This document shows, in pieces, positions 20,585 through 29,228 of a stretch of 64,000 nucleotides of DNA (its first letter is position 1; the number at the start of each line of letters is the position of its first letter). Origin of the DNA: Clostridia bacterium. Its GTDB lineage: Bacteria > Bacillota > Clostridia > Oscillospirales > CAG-272. The position numbers were made by a program, and so were the translations under genes. A model generated the notes under the pieces. The model had not been told where the DNA came from, did no database searches, and saw only the letters and a list, made by a program, of their open reading frames with translations. Where the stretch lies: positions 1 through 64,000 of the forward strand of contig JAGARU010000035.1 in the NCBI GenBank assembly GCA_017622085.1, written 5' to 3'.

Positions 20585-21709
20585 ATGGCAGACAAGGACT
20601 ATTATGAAATACTGGGCGTAGACAAAAACGCCGACGAGAGCGCCATAAAGAAGGCGTATCGCTCATTAGCAAAGAAATACCATCCCGATATGAACCCGGG
20701 CGACGCCGAGGCGGAGCGGAAGTTCAAGGAGGTAAACGAGGCCTACAGCATCCTATCCGACCCTGAAAAGAAGGCGAAATATGACCAGTTCGGCTCGGCG
20801 GCCTTTGACGGCTCCGGCGGCTTTGGCGGCGGTGGCTTTGGAGATTTCGGCGATTTTGGCGACATCTTCTCCAACATTTTCGGCGGTGGCTTCGGAGGCT
20901 TTGGCGGCGGATCTTCCCGCCGGAACGGCCCTGTGGACGGCGACGATATTGCGGTGCGTCTGACCCTCACCTTTGAGGAGGCGGCCAAGGGCTTAAAGCG
21001 GGACGTTACCTATCACCGCGTACAAAAATGCTCCGATTGCGGCGGCACCGGCGCGGAGAAGGGCTCTGAGGTGGAGACCTGCTCCAAGTGCCACGGTACG
21101 GGTCGCATCCGCGTACAGCAGAGAACCATGTTCGGCGTGATGCAGTCCGAGCAGGCCTGTGACGCTTGTCGCGGCTCCGGTAAGATCATCAAAAAGCCCT
21201 GCGGCAATTGCAACGGCAAGGGCTACGTTAAGGTGTCCAAGACCCTCAGCGTCAACATTCCCGCCGGCATGGACGACGGGCAGAGAATGGCGCTCCGCGG
21301 ACAGGGCAACGAGGGCAGAAACGGTGGCGTAGCCGGTGATTTGATCATCGTCTTTACCGTCCTCCCCCACGAGATCTTCACCCGCGAGGGCTATGACCTC
21401 TACTGCGAGGTTCCCGTTACCTTTACGGACGCGGCTCTGGGCGCGGAGATCGAGGTTCCTACCCTGGACGGCAAGATCAAGCATACCATCCCCGACGGCA
21501 CTCAGCCCGGTACCACCTTCCGCATTCGTGACAAGGGCATTCCGCGGGTCAACGGCAAGGGCAAGGGCGATCTGTACTTCACCGTAAACGTGGAGGTGCC
21601 GAAGAATCTGAGCGGCACGCAAAAGGATCTTCTCCGCAAGTTTGCCGACAGCTGCGGCGAGAAAAATTACACCAAGAAAAGCGGATTCTTCAAGAAGTTC
21701 TTCTCTTGA
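20585..21709 (+). CDS. dnaJ: Chaperone protein DnaJ (Hsp40, class I)
   Basis: A 374-residue J-domain cochaperone that stimulates DnaK ATPase. The J domain is at 1-70 with the invariant HPD ([11 protein letters not shown]); a Gly/Phe-rich linker follows (about 75-125, repeated [13 protein letters not shown]); four zinc-binding CxxCxGxG motifs span about 150-215 ([32 protein letters not shown]); then the substrate-binding beta domains. The conserved MADKDYYE fixes the ATG at 20585. The ribosome-binding site GGAGG is 14 bases away, longer than usual, and an in-frame TTG lies at 20564. Confidence 0.96.
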   Translation: MADKDYYEILGVDKNADESAIKKAYRSLAKKYHPDMNPGDAEAERKFKEVNEAYSILSDPEKKAKYDQFGSAAFDGSGGFGGGGFGDFGDFGDIFSNIFGGGFGGFGGGSSRRNGPVDGDDIAVRLTLTFEEAAKGLKRDVTYHRVQKCSDCGGTGAEKGSEVETCSKCHGTGRIRVQQRTMFGVMQSEQACDACRGSGKIIKKPCGNCNGKGYVKVSKTLSVNIPAGMDDGQRMALRGQGNEGRNGGVAGDLIIVFTVLPHEIFTREGYDLYCEVPVTFTDAALGAEIEVPTLDGKIKHTIPDGTQPGTTFRIRDKGIPRVNGKGKGDLYFTVNVEVPKNLSGTQKDLLRKFADSCGEKNYTKKSGFFKKFFS

Positions 21710-21736
21710 GGCTCCCGGAAATAACGAGGATACGAC

Positions 21737-22681
21737 ATGAATACAAGCGACAGCAAAACATGGGTCCAGATCCGTGTCACTGCCGACACCAAATACTTAG
21801 ACGACGTTTGCTCCGTCATGTGCATGCTGGATAACGGCCTCATGATCGAGGACTACAGCGACATCGACACCCATCTTCTGGACGGCGTGTACGGCGATCT
21901 TATTGATGAGAGCATTCTGAACGCCGACAAGACCAAGGCGGCCGTTTCCATTTACGTGCCCGCCGACAAGCCCCTTGAATACTATAAGCTCCATTTGACG
22001 GAGCGCTTTGCGGCTCTCAGCCTGCCCGTTTCCATCGAGTACATCAACCTCTGCGAGGACGATTGGGCGGAATCCTGGAAGCAGTATTATAAGCCTATTA
22101 AGGTGGGAGAGCGCCTGGTGATCGTTCCCATGTGGGAAACCTATAAAGCGGCAGAGCAGGAGATCATTGTTCGCATGGACCCCGGTATGGCCTTCGGCAC
22201 CGGTACCCATGAGACTACCCGCCTTTGCGCCTCTATGCTTGAGAGCTACGTTACCCCCGGCTGTACCATGATGGACGTGGGCTGTGGCTCCGGCATTCTG
22301 GCCATCTGTGCCTCCAAGCTGGGCGCAGGCATTTGCCGTGCCTACGATATTGACGAGGTTGCCGTCCGCATTGCGGCCGAAAACGTAAAGGACAACGGCC
22401 TCGATAACATCGTGTGCAAAAAATCCGACCTTCTGGCACAGGCAGACAAGACGGAGGGCGGCTACGACGTGATCTGCGCCAACATCGTGGCGGACGTGAT
22501 CATCCGTATGCTTCCTGACATCGGTGCCTTCATGTCCGAAAAGACCGTTCTCATTCTCTCCGGCATCATTGACGAGAGGGAAGGGGACGTGCAGGCGGCC
22601 CTCGACAAAAATGGCTTTGACGTTGCAAAAATCTGCCACGAAAACGGCTGGTGCGCCATTGCCGTTCGTAAAAAAATGTGA
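21737..22681 (+). CDS. prmA: Ribosomal protein L11 methyltransferase
   Basis: A 314-residue SAM-dependent enzyme that trimethylates lysines of L11. The N-terminal L11-recognition domain (about 1-115) includes CEDDWAESWKQYYKP; the catalytic domain has DPGMAFGTGTHETTRLC, the SAM motif MMDVGCGSGILAICASKLGA (about 177-196) and the ANIVADVI motif (about 248-255). It closes the heat-shock operon, 27 bases after dnaJ, its usual position in Firmicutes. Confidence 0.95.
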   Translation: MNTSDSKTWVQIRVTADTKYLDDVCSVMCMLDNGLMIEDYSDIDTHLLDGVYGDLIDESILNADKTKAAVSIYVPADKPLEYYKLHLTERFAALSLPVSIEYINLCEDDWAESWKQYYKPIKVGERLVIVPMWETYKAAEQEIIVRMDPGMAFGTGTHETTRLCASMLESYVTPGCTMMDVGCGSGILAICASKLGAGICRAYDIDEVAVRIAAENVKDNGLDNIVCKKSDLLAQADKTEGGYDVICANIVADVIIRMLPDIGAFMSEKTVLILSGIIDEREGDVQAALDKNGFDVAKICHENGWCAIAVRKKM

Positions 22682-22688
22682 AAATCGT

Positions 22689-22717
22689 TTGACAAAAGCA
22701 ATATTGTGTAGTATAAT
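22689..22717 (+). promoter_or_regulatory. Full-consensus sigma-A promoter
   Basis: TTGACA (22689-22694), 17 bases, TATAAT (22712-22717), directly behind prmA. It drives the membrane-protein gene that follows. Confidence 0.88.
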
Positions 22718-22817
22718 GGACAGTGCAATACTATGTGCTGTCCATTTTGACTATATTTGACAGTAAAGTGAATTTTTCCGTCCTTGGCGGATTTGATAGA
22801 TGAAGGAGATTAGAGCC

Positions 22818-23597
22818 GTGGGTGATAAGAATACAAAGCAGACAATCGGAATGACGGGGGAGGATATTGCCGTATACCGCGTGACGATTATGATCCTCGT
22901 GAACGTGATCTCCGTATACGCACTTTGGTTCGTACAGCAAAACGGCAGTCGCCAGTTCGCCTTTGTGCAGAACGTGGTGCCCGTTCTCATCTGGGTGTTC
23001 GCCGCCCTGACCCTTCTGGCCTTCGGTGCCATTATGTTCTTTGGTCTGCGGGATAAGGAATCACCCTTCAAGGTGGTTTCTCTTGAATATATCTTCGGCG
23101 TTTCTCTTGTGGCCTTCTTGGTTTCTCTGCTCTACCGTCAGATGAACCCCACCCACTTGATCCTTGCCACCATTCTCGTATCCATCCCCTACTACATTTA
23201 CTATTTCTTTAAGCGTACCTTCTTCCTTTATTCCGTATATTCCGTATTTGCCATTATCCTGTCCCGTTGCTTCCTGGTTACCCAGTTTGCACGTCTCGGT
23301 AGCTTTGGCCCGTTCCTTGAGATCCTTTCCGTAATTCTTGGCATCCTGGTTCCTCTGGCGGTCATCATTTCCGTCCTGGCCAGCGCAAAGAAGGACGGGG
23401 TTCTGGTTCTGCTCGGCCGTCCCGTCAAGCTTTATAACGGCCGCAGAGATTACATTGCCTTTACTCTCCTCTCCGCCGTTCTTTTGGTGGAGGCGGTGCT
23501 CTCCTTGGTGCTCCCCGCTGCATTCCCCTTCTTCTTCTACCCCCTGGCAGCAATGTTTTTGCTCTTTGCTATAATTTACGCCATTAAAATGATCTAA
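22818..23597 (+). CDS. Uncharacterised polytopic membrane protein
   Basis: I do not recognise a family. The product (about 260 residues) has roughly eight hydrophobic helices in hairpin pairs, with short loops such as LRDKESPFK and KKDGVLVLLGRPVKLYNGRRD, and no large soluble domain. The GTG at 22818 is preferred because AAGGAG lies 10 bases upstream; the in-frame ATG at 22800 overlaps that ribosome-binding site and has only a weak GGCGGA before it. The gene stands alone between prmA and a regulator, with a consensus promoter. A structural or transport role is possible; none can be assigned. Confidence 0.75.
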   Translation: MGDKNTKQTIGMTGEDIAVYRVTIMILVNVISVYALWFVQQNGSRQFAFVQNVVPVLIWVFAALTLLAFGAIMFFGLRDKESPFKVVSLEYIFGVSLVAFLVSLLYRQMNPTHLILATILVSIPYYIYYFFKRTFFLYSVYSVFAIILSRCFLVTQFARLGSFGPFLEILSVILGILVPLAVIISVLASAKKDGVLVLLGRPVKLYNGRRDYIAFTLLSAVLLVEAVLSLVLPAAFPFFFYPLAAMFLLFAIIYAIKMI

Positions 23598-23624
23598 AAT
23601 TTATAAAAAACATCAAAATTGCTA

Positions 23625-23653
23625 TTGAAAAAATACAAATTTTGTTGTAAAAT
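23625..23653 (+). promoter_or_regulatory. Sigma-A promoter for the PucR/CdaR-type regulator
   Basis: -35 TTGAAA (23625-23630), 17-base spacer, -10 TAAAAT (23648-23653). Confidence 0.7.
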
Positions 23654-23741
23654 GTAGACAGTATACACAATCGAGGAAAAAATAGAAGAAATTATAGAAG
23701 AAAACAGTAGAGACTCATCAAACAGGAAAGGGGTTTAGACA

Positions 23742-24824
23742 ATGTCAAACCGTTTATTTCAGGGTATAATCCATCAGATGCACGATTCCGTGGACCGGGT
23801 GATCGGCGTAATCGATGATAACGGAGTTATCATCGCATGCAGTGAGCTGGTCAAGATCGGAGAGGTGCGCCAGGGCGTCCGTGAGGAGCTTGTGTACTCC
23901 GACGATTCGGTGGCTGTGGGTGGATATACCTATCACGTGCTCTCCGGCAACAAGGCGGAATACATTGCTTTTGTGGAGGGCGAGGATAAGCTTGCGGAAA
24001 AAACCGCCGGCCTCATTGCCATTGCTCTTTCCAACATTAAAAATCTCTATGATGAAAAGTACGACAGTGCTTCCTTCATCAAGAACATCATTCTTGACAA
24101 CATTCTCCCCAGCGACATCTATACCAAGAGCAAGGAGCTCCGCTTCAATACCGAAGAGGTTCGCGTGGTGTTCTTGATCAAGTTCTACAGCCATGCGGAT
24201 GTGGTTCCTTACGACATTATCCAGAATATGTTCCCCGACAAGACCAAGGACTACGTCATTGGTGTGGGTGAGCAGGATATCGTACTGGTTAAGGAGATCA
24301 AGCAGGGTCTGGACGTTAAGGATATCGAAAAAATGGCCAAGACCATTGTGGATACCGTCAACTCCGAGTTCTACTGCCGCGTTTGCATCGGTATCGGTAC
24401 ACAGGTGGATAATATTAAGAATCTGGCTCGCTCCTATAAAGAGGCTCAGGTGGCGCTTGAGGTCGGCAAGGTATTCGACACGGAAAAGAGCGTCATCAGC
24501 TACGAAAATCTGGGTATCGGCCGCCTGATCTATCAGCTGCCCACCACCCTTTGCGAAATGTTCCTTGACGAAGTGTTCAAGAACGGCTCTCTTGAGTCTC
24601 TCGACAAGGAGACCCTGCAGACCATTCAGTGCTTCTTTGAGAACAACCTGAACGTTTCCGAGACCTCCCGCAAGCTGTTCGTTCACCGCAACACCCTTGT
24701 GTACCGTCTCGAAAAGATCAAAAAGCTGACCGGCCTTGATCTTCGTGAGTTTGACCATGCCATCACCTTCAAGGTTGCGCTCATGGTAAAACGCTATTTG
24801 ACATCCAAGCCCGTCAAGTTTTAA
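23742..24824 (+). CDS. PucR/CdaR family transcriptional regulator
   Basis: A 360-residue regulator. The N-terminal part (about 1-130, HQMHDSVDRVIGVIDDNGVIIACSE) resembles the sugar-diacid recognition domain of CdaR; a middle GGDEF-like CdaR domain (about 135-260) follows; the C-terminal PucR helix-turn-helix (about 290-350) is clear, with FFENNLNVSETSRKLFVHRN then TLVYRLEKIKKLTGLDLR. Such proteins activate carboxylic-acid, sugar-acid or purine catabolic genes, but no such gene is adjacent, so the inducer is unknown. It has its own promoter and terminator. GAAAGGGG lies before the ATG. Confidence 0.88.
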   Translation: MSNRLFQGIIHQMHDSVDRVIGVIDDNGVIIACSELVKIGEVRQGVREELVYSDDSVAVGGYTYHVLSGNKAEYIAFVEGEDKLAEKTAGLIAIALSNIKNLYDEKYDSASFIKNIILDNILPSDIYTKSKELRFNTEEVRVVFLIKFYSHADVVPYDIIQNMFPDKTKDYVIGVGEQDIVLVKEIKQGLDVKDIEKMAKTIVDTVNSEFYCRVCIGIGTQVDNIKNLARSYKEAQVALEVGKVFDTEKSVISYENLGIGRLIYQLPTTLCEMFLDEVFKNGSLESLDKETLQTIQCFFENNLNVSETSRKLFVHRNTLVYRLEKIKKLTGLDLREFDHAITFKVALMVKRYLTSKPVKF

Positions 24825-24846
24825 TTGACAAAATACAGAATAAAGG

Positions 24847-24895
24847 CTTTGCGAGGACGAACGGCGCTCTGCGCTCAGGCCTCGCAAAGTTTTTG
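24847..24895 (+). terminator. Terminator of the PucR/CdaR-type gene
   Basis: A 10-bp stem CTTTGCGAGG / CCTCGCAAAG (24847-24856 with 24880-24889), loop with an inner GGCGC/GCGCT element, then TTTTT. Confidence 0.85.
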
Positions 24896-24979
24896 AATAT
24901 CCGGGCGTCGGAGGGCATAGAATAATTCGGTGTTTTTCGGCGTACATCCTTTTTCAGCCGGTTTCGGCGTGGAGTTTTT

Positions 24980-26215
24980 ATGAAAAAAACAGTATCTTTG
25001 CCCGTTTTTCTGCTTGCAATCTTTATTGCGGCGCTGGTGACCTTCCAGTGCACCTTCATCGCGGTCAGCGAATCCTACGAGGATCAGATCGCGGAGGCAC
25101 AGCAGGCGGCGCTTGCCTATGAAAAGCTGGACTCCCTTCGCTCGGTTGTGAGTGAGTATTATCTCTTCAGCGACGAGGTGGACGAGGGCGAGCTGGCCGA
25201 CTTTATGGCGGAAATGTACCTCTATTACTACGTGGGCGATATTTACGCCGCCTACTACACCGCCGAGGAGTTTGAGCAGTATCTTTACGAGGCCGAGGGA
25301 AATCTGGTTGGTATCGGCGTGTCGGTGGTTTACGACGAGCTGGAAAAAACCATTGAGATCCTGTACGCCATGGACGGATCGCCCGCCAAGGCCGCCGGCC
25401 TTGAGCCCGGCGACAAGATCGTTGCCATTGGCGACGACCTGGTGATTGACCTTGAGTACGAGGAGGCCGTGAATAAGATCCGCGGCGATGTGGGTACGGA
25501 GGTAACCGTTACCATCGCCCGTACCGATCTTACCGGCACCGTTACCGAATTTACCGTTACGATGACACGCGCGGAGGTAGAAAATCAGTCCGTGCTGTAT
25601 TCCACCGCCGAGGTGGACGATAGCATCGCCATCATCCGCATTCTTCAGTTTGACGGCGGAACACCAACCCAGTTTGCGGCCGCGCTGGAGCGCGTAAAGA
25701 CCGAGGGCAAGGAAAAGATCATCTTTGACGTGCGCGCCAATCCCGGCGGAGCCGTGGATTCTGTGGCCAGCGTTCTTGAAATGGTGATCAAAACCGGAAC
25801 CATCGCCACCCTCTACGATGCCAAGGGCAACGTCCTTGACCGTTGGGAGGCAACGAATGCAAGCTCCTACGTAGACCTTCCCATGGTCGTGCTGGCAGAC
25901 CAGAATACCGCCAGCGCCGGTGAGCTCTTTACGCAGTCCCTGCAGGACTATGAGCTTGCCACCGTCATCGGTACCCAGACCTACGGCAAGGGCGTGGGCC
26001 AGTCGGCCTTCCCTCTGGCGGACGGCTCCTGGATCTACCTTACCGCCCTTTATTACGATCCGCCCAAGTCGGATAACTACCACGGAGTGGGCGTTACTCC
26101 CGACGTTGTGGTGGAGCTGCCCGAGCAGTACCAGCTGGTCAACGTAATGAAGGTTCCCCAAAGCGAGGATACTCAGCTGGCAGCGGCCATTGCGGCGCTG
26201 AACGGCGAAAATTAA
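24980..26215 (+). CDS. S41 family C-terminal processing peptidase
   Basis: A 411-residue serine protease anchored outside the membrane by an N-terminal signal-anchor (about 4-28). A PDZ domain (about 110-190, with GSPAKAAGLEPGDKIVAIGDD) gates the S41 catalytic domain. Ser312 (NTASAGEL) and Lys337 (TYGKGVGQS) form the Ser-Lys dyad 25 residues apart, as in CtpA/CtpB/Prc. Family members trim C-termini of secreted or sporulation proteins; the target is unknown. There is no clear ribosome-binding site except GTGGAG before the ATG. greA follows 40 bases downstream and may be co-transcribed. Confidence 0.93.
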   Translation: MKKTVSLPVFLLAIFIAALVTFQCTFIAVSESYEDQIAEAQQAALAYEKLDSLRSVVSEYYLFSDEVDEGELADFMAEMYLYYYVGDIYAAYYTAEEFEQYLYEAEGNLVGIGVSVVYDELEKTIEILYAMDGSPAKAAGLEPGDKIVAIGDDLVIDLEYEEAVNKIRGDVGTEVTVTIARTDLTGTVTEFTVTMTRAEVENQSVLYSTAEVDDSIAIIRILQFDGGTPTQFAAALERVKTEGKEKIIFDVRANPGGAVDSVASVLEMVIKTGTIATLYDAKGNVLDRWEATNASSYVDLPMVVLADQNTASAGELFTQSLQDYELATVIGTQTYGKGVGQSAFPLADGSWIYLTALYYDPPKSDNYHGVGVTPDVVVELPEQYQLVNVMKVPQSEDTQLAAAIAALNGEN

Positions 26216-26255
26216 AATATATTACAGCAGATTCTGAAAGGAATACAGTTTAGTC

Positions 26256-26747
26256 ATGGAAAAGAAAGTGCTTTATACCGAAGAAGGCTTTGCCAAGCTG
26301 AAGGAAGAATACGACTACCTCATTAACGTTCGCCGCCCCGAGATCAAGGAGGCGCTGGCGGTTGCCCGCTCCTTCGGCGACCTGTCCGAGAACAGCGAGT
26401 ACGACGAGGCAAAGGACCAGCAGGCCAAGGTAGAAACCCGCATCGTTGAGCTGAAGAGCCTCATCGAGCACGCCGAGGTCGTTAAGGAGTCCCAGATGCG
26501 CTCGGATGTTGTCAGCATGGGCTCTGCCGTTAAGCTTTTGGACATCGACGCGGAGGAGGAGCTGGATTACGTGATCGTAGGCTCCAACGAGGCCGACCCT
26601 CTGAACGGCAGGATCTCCGACCAGTCCCCCATCGGCATGGCCATCATCGGCTCTACCATCGGTGACGTTGTAACCGTAGCCGCACCCACCTTTGAGTACA
26701 AGGTTAAAATTTTGGAAGTCCAGAGAGCAAAGGCTCTTGAGCAGTAA
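26256..26747 (+). CDS. greA: Transcription elongation factor GreA
   Basis: A 163-residue factor that rescues backtracked RNA polymerase by stimulating RNA cleavage. The N-terminal coiled coil carries the catalytic acidic tip within GDLSENSEYDEAKDQQ (about 46-61), and the C-terminal FKBP-like domain contains PIGMAIIGSTIGDVVTV. Length and motifs are typical. lysS follows 29 bases downstream; greA-lysS is a common pair in Clostridia. Confidence 0.96.
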   Translation: MEKKVLYTEEGFAKLKEEYDYLINVRRPEIKEALAVARSFGDLSENSEYDEAKDQQAKVETRIVELKSLIEHAEVVKESQMRSDVVSMGSAVKLLDIDAEEELDYVIVGSNEADPLNGRISDQSPIGMAIIGSTIGDVVTVAAPTFEYKVKILEVQRAKALEQ

Positions 26748-26776
26748 AAACGCTCTCTCGGAGAAAAGGACGTATT

Positions 26777-28291
26777 ATGAACGAGAACGAAGTTGTACAG
26801 AACGCAGTTGAGGCTCCCTCGGAGGAAGCGGAGCAGTTAGCGGACCTTCTTCAGATCCGCCGCGATAAGCTGGCCGCCCTGGTTGAGGCCGGCAAGAACC
26901 CCTTTGAGAAGGTGAAGTTTGATTTTGATACCTACACCGTGGATATCAAGGAGAAGTTTGAGGAGCTGGAGGGCAAGACCGTAAAGATCGCCGGCCGTAT
27001 TATGAGCCGCCGCGATATGGGTAAGGCCAACTTTATCGACCTGATGGACGGTAAGGGCAGAATCCAGTGCTACATCCGCATCAATGATATCGGTGAGGAA
27101 GTGTTTGAGGAGTATAAGAAGTGGGATATCGGTGACATCGTCGGTGTAACCGGTATGGTATTCCGCACCCGCCGCGGCGAGATCTCCGTACACGTGTACG
27201 AGATCGAGCTTCTTACCAAATCCCTGCGTCCCCTGCCCGAAAAGTTCCACGGTCTGACCAATACGGATACTCGCTACCGCCAGAGATACCTGGACCTCAT
27301 CATGAACCCCGAGGTCAAGGATACCTTCGTTAAGCGCTCCAAGATCATCAGCAGCATCCGCCGCTACTTGGATACTCAGGGCTTTATCGAGGTTGAAACT
27401 CCCATGCTGGTAGCCAACGCCGGCGGCGCGTCCGCCCGCCCCTTCGAGACCCACTTCAACGCCTTGGATGAGGATCTGCGCCTGCGCATTTCCCTTGAGC
27501 TTTACCTCAAGCGCCTCATCGTTGGCGGTATGGATCGCGTGTACGAGATCGGCCGCGTATTCCGTAACGAGGGTCTGGATACCCGCCACAACCCCGAGTT
27601 CACCCTCATGGAGCTTTATCAGGCGTATACCGACTACCACGGCATGATGGATCTGACGGAGAATATGTACCGCCACGTAGCCGAGGAGGTTCTTGGTACC
27701 ACCAAGATCACCTACAACGGCATCGAGATGGACCTTGGCCAGCCCTTCGAGCGCATCACCATGCTGGATGCGGTCAAAAAGTACTCCGGCGTGGACTTCA
27801 ACGAGATCCACACCTTGGAGGAGGCAAGAGCCATCGCCAAGGAGCACCACATTGAGTACGAGGAGCGCCACAGAAAGGGCGATATCCTGAATCTCTTCTT
27901 TGAGGAGTATGCCGAAAAGCATCTGATCCAGCCCACCTTCGTTATGGATCACCCTATCGAGATCTCTCCCCTTACCAAGAAGAAGCCCGGCAATCCCGAT
28001 TACGTGGAGCGCTTTGAGTTCTTCATGAACGGCTGGGAAATGGCCAACGCCTACTCCGAGCTGAACGACCCCATCGACCAGAGAGAGCGCTTTGCCGAGC
28101 AGGAAAAGCAGCTGGCTCAGGGCGACGAGGAGGCCAACCGCACCGATGAGGACTTCCTCACCGCGCTGGAAATCGGTATGCCCCCCACAGGCGGTATCGG
28201 CTTCGGTATTGACAGAATGTGCATGTTGCTCACCGATTCTGCGGCAATTCGCGACGTTCTGCTGTTCCCCACCATGCGTTCCGAAAACTGA
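26777..28291 (+). CDS. lysS: Lysyl-tRNA synthetase, class II
   Basis: A 504-residue enzyme that charges tRNA-Lys. The N-terminal OB anticodon-binding domain (about 70-170) precedes the class II core with motif 1 (FIEVETPML), motif 2 (YEIGRVFRNEGLDTRHNPEFT, reported here in parts: RVFRNEG and RHNPEFT) and motif 3 (GGIGFGIDRMCMLLT). The full length is as in Bacillus. It is co-directional with greA and ends at a hairpin terminator. Confidence 0.96.
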   Translation: MNENEVVQNAVEAPSEEAEQLADLLQIRRDKLAALVEAGKNPFEKVKFDFDTYTVDIKEKFEELEGKTVKIAGRIMSRRDMGKANFIDLMDGKGRIQCYIRINDIGEEVFEEYKKWDIGDIVGVTGMVFRTRRGEISVHVYEIELLTKSLRPLPEKFHGLTNTDTRYRQRYLDLIMNPEVKDTFVKRSKIISSIRRYLDTQGFIEVETPMLVANAGGASARPFETHFNALDEDLRLRISLELYLKRLIVGGMDRVYEIGRVFRNEGLDTRHNPEFTLMELYQAYTDYHGMMDLTENMYRHVAEEVLGTTKITYNGIEMDLGQPFERITMLDAVKKYSGVDFNEIHTLEEARAIAKEHHIEYEERHRKGDILNLFFEEYAEKHLIQPTFVMDHPIEISPLTKKKPGNPDYVERFEFFMNGWEMANAYSELNDPIDQRERFAEQEKQLAQGDEEANRTDEDFLTALEIGMPPTGGIGFGIDRMCMLLTDSAAIRDVLLFPTMRSEN

Positions 28292-28303
28292 GAAAAAGAA
28301 AGG

Positions 28304-28341
28304 ACAGCCGCAGGATCGACACGACCGCTGCGGCTGTTTTT
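28304..28341 (+). terminator. Terminator after lysS
   Basis: Stem ACAGCCGCAG / CTGCGGCTGT (28304-28313 with 28328-28337) followed by TTTTT. It ends only about 20 bases before the next start codon. Confidence 0.85.
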
Positions 28342-28360
28342 GTAAAAAAGGAGAACCATT

Positions 28361-29176
28361 ATGCAGGAAGATCCTAAGATGAATCACGCAAACGAAGCCC
28401 CCGAGGAGGAATCCAACGCCGCCAAGCTCCTTCGCGTTCGCGGAGGGGGCACGGAGGACCGCATCCACGACGAGGCCGCCGTGGTGCAGGATTATAACAA
28501 AGCACAAAACTTCTGGTATCATTATAAATGGCCGGTGATCTTTGTAGCTATCATTCTGGTGGCCGCCCTGATCATGGGCGCCCAGACCCTTGGCCGGGTC
28601 AAGGAGGACATGGCTATTATGTACGTGGGCCCCTACTATATGGTGCCCCTTGCCGATCCCGTCAAGGAGGCCTTCGGCTTTATTACCGAAGACTATAACG
28701 AGGACGGAGAGGTTGCCTTCAAGTTCGCCGCTCTCCATTGCTACAGCGACGAGCAGATCCTTGCCCTGCAGGAGCAGGAGGACGAAAACGGCAACAAAAT
28801 GGACGATCTGACCTATTCCATGATCGCCAAGGCCAACGCGGAGGAAAAGGAAAGCTTCTATCAGCTGGTGTTCCTTGACGAGTTTGCCATCTGGCTGATG
28901 GATCCTTATTTCTACGAGGACGTTCGCAAGGTGGATGGCTTCCTTCCCCTGAGTGAGATCTTCGATTATGAGGTGGAGGCCGCTATTGATGAGACGGGCA
29001 TCCGCTTTATGGATACCGCCTTTGCCCAGTACTATGAATGCTTTGCCGAGCTTCCCGAGGATACCGTGCTGTGCCTGCGCCGCCTCTCTACCGTTGCCGG
29101 CAAGAGCGGCAAGAAGATGCACGCGGACAGCATTGAAATGTTCCGCACCATCGTAGAGTTCCAGCCCGAAGAATAA
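28361..29176 (+). CDS. Uncharacterised single-span membrane protein
   Basis: A 271-residue protein with no family I recognise. A hydrophilic, acidic N-terminus (1-47, EAPEEESNAAKLLRVRGGG) precedes one transmembrane helix (about 57-75, WPVIFVAIILVAALIMGA), and the remaining 190 residues, acidic and rich in Tyr and Asp/Glu, would lie outside. AAAAAAGGAG precedes the ATG. It sits directly behind the lysS terminator with no room for a promoter, so it depends on readthrough. The positive-inside rule (HYKW before the helix) supports an N-in orientation. Confidence 0.8.
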   Translation: MQEDPKMNHANEAPEEESNAAKLLRVRGGGTEDRIHDEAAVVQDYNKAQNFWYHYKWPVIFVAIILVAALIMGAQTLGRVKEDMAIMYVGPYYMVPLADPVKEAFGFITEDYNEDGEVAFKFAALHCYSDEQILALQEQEDENGNKMDDLTYSMIAKANAEEKESFYQLVFLDEFAIWLMDPYFYEDVRKVDGFLPLSEIFDYEVEAAIDETGIRFMDTAFAQYYECFAELPEDTVLCLRRLSTVAGKSGKKMHADSIEMFRTIVEFQPEE

Positions 29177-29180
29177 AAAG

Positions 29181-29222
29181 AAAGTCATGATAAAGCCGCA
29201 AGGGCTTTATCATGACTTTTTT
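29181..29222. terminator. Bidirectional terminator between convergent genes
   Basis: A 17-bp stem (AAAGTCATGATAAAGCC / GGCTTTATCATGACTTT) with a GCAAG loop has T-runs on both strands. Confidence 0.95.
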
Positions 29223-29228
29223 GTTCGA

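Noticed and set aside
22800-22817. ATG at 22800 as start of the membrane-protein gene
   Set aside because: It overlaps the better ribosome-binding site of the in-frame GTG at 22818 and itself has only a weak one.
26837-29188. Long open frame on the minus strand
   Set aside because: It is antisense to lysS and the bitopic-protein gene and crosses their terminator; no motif supports it.
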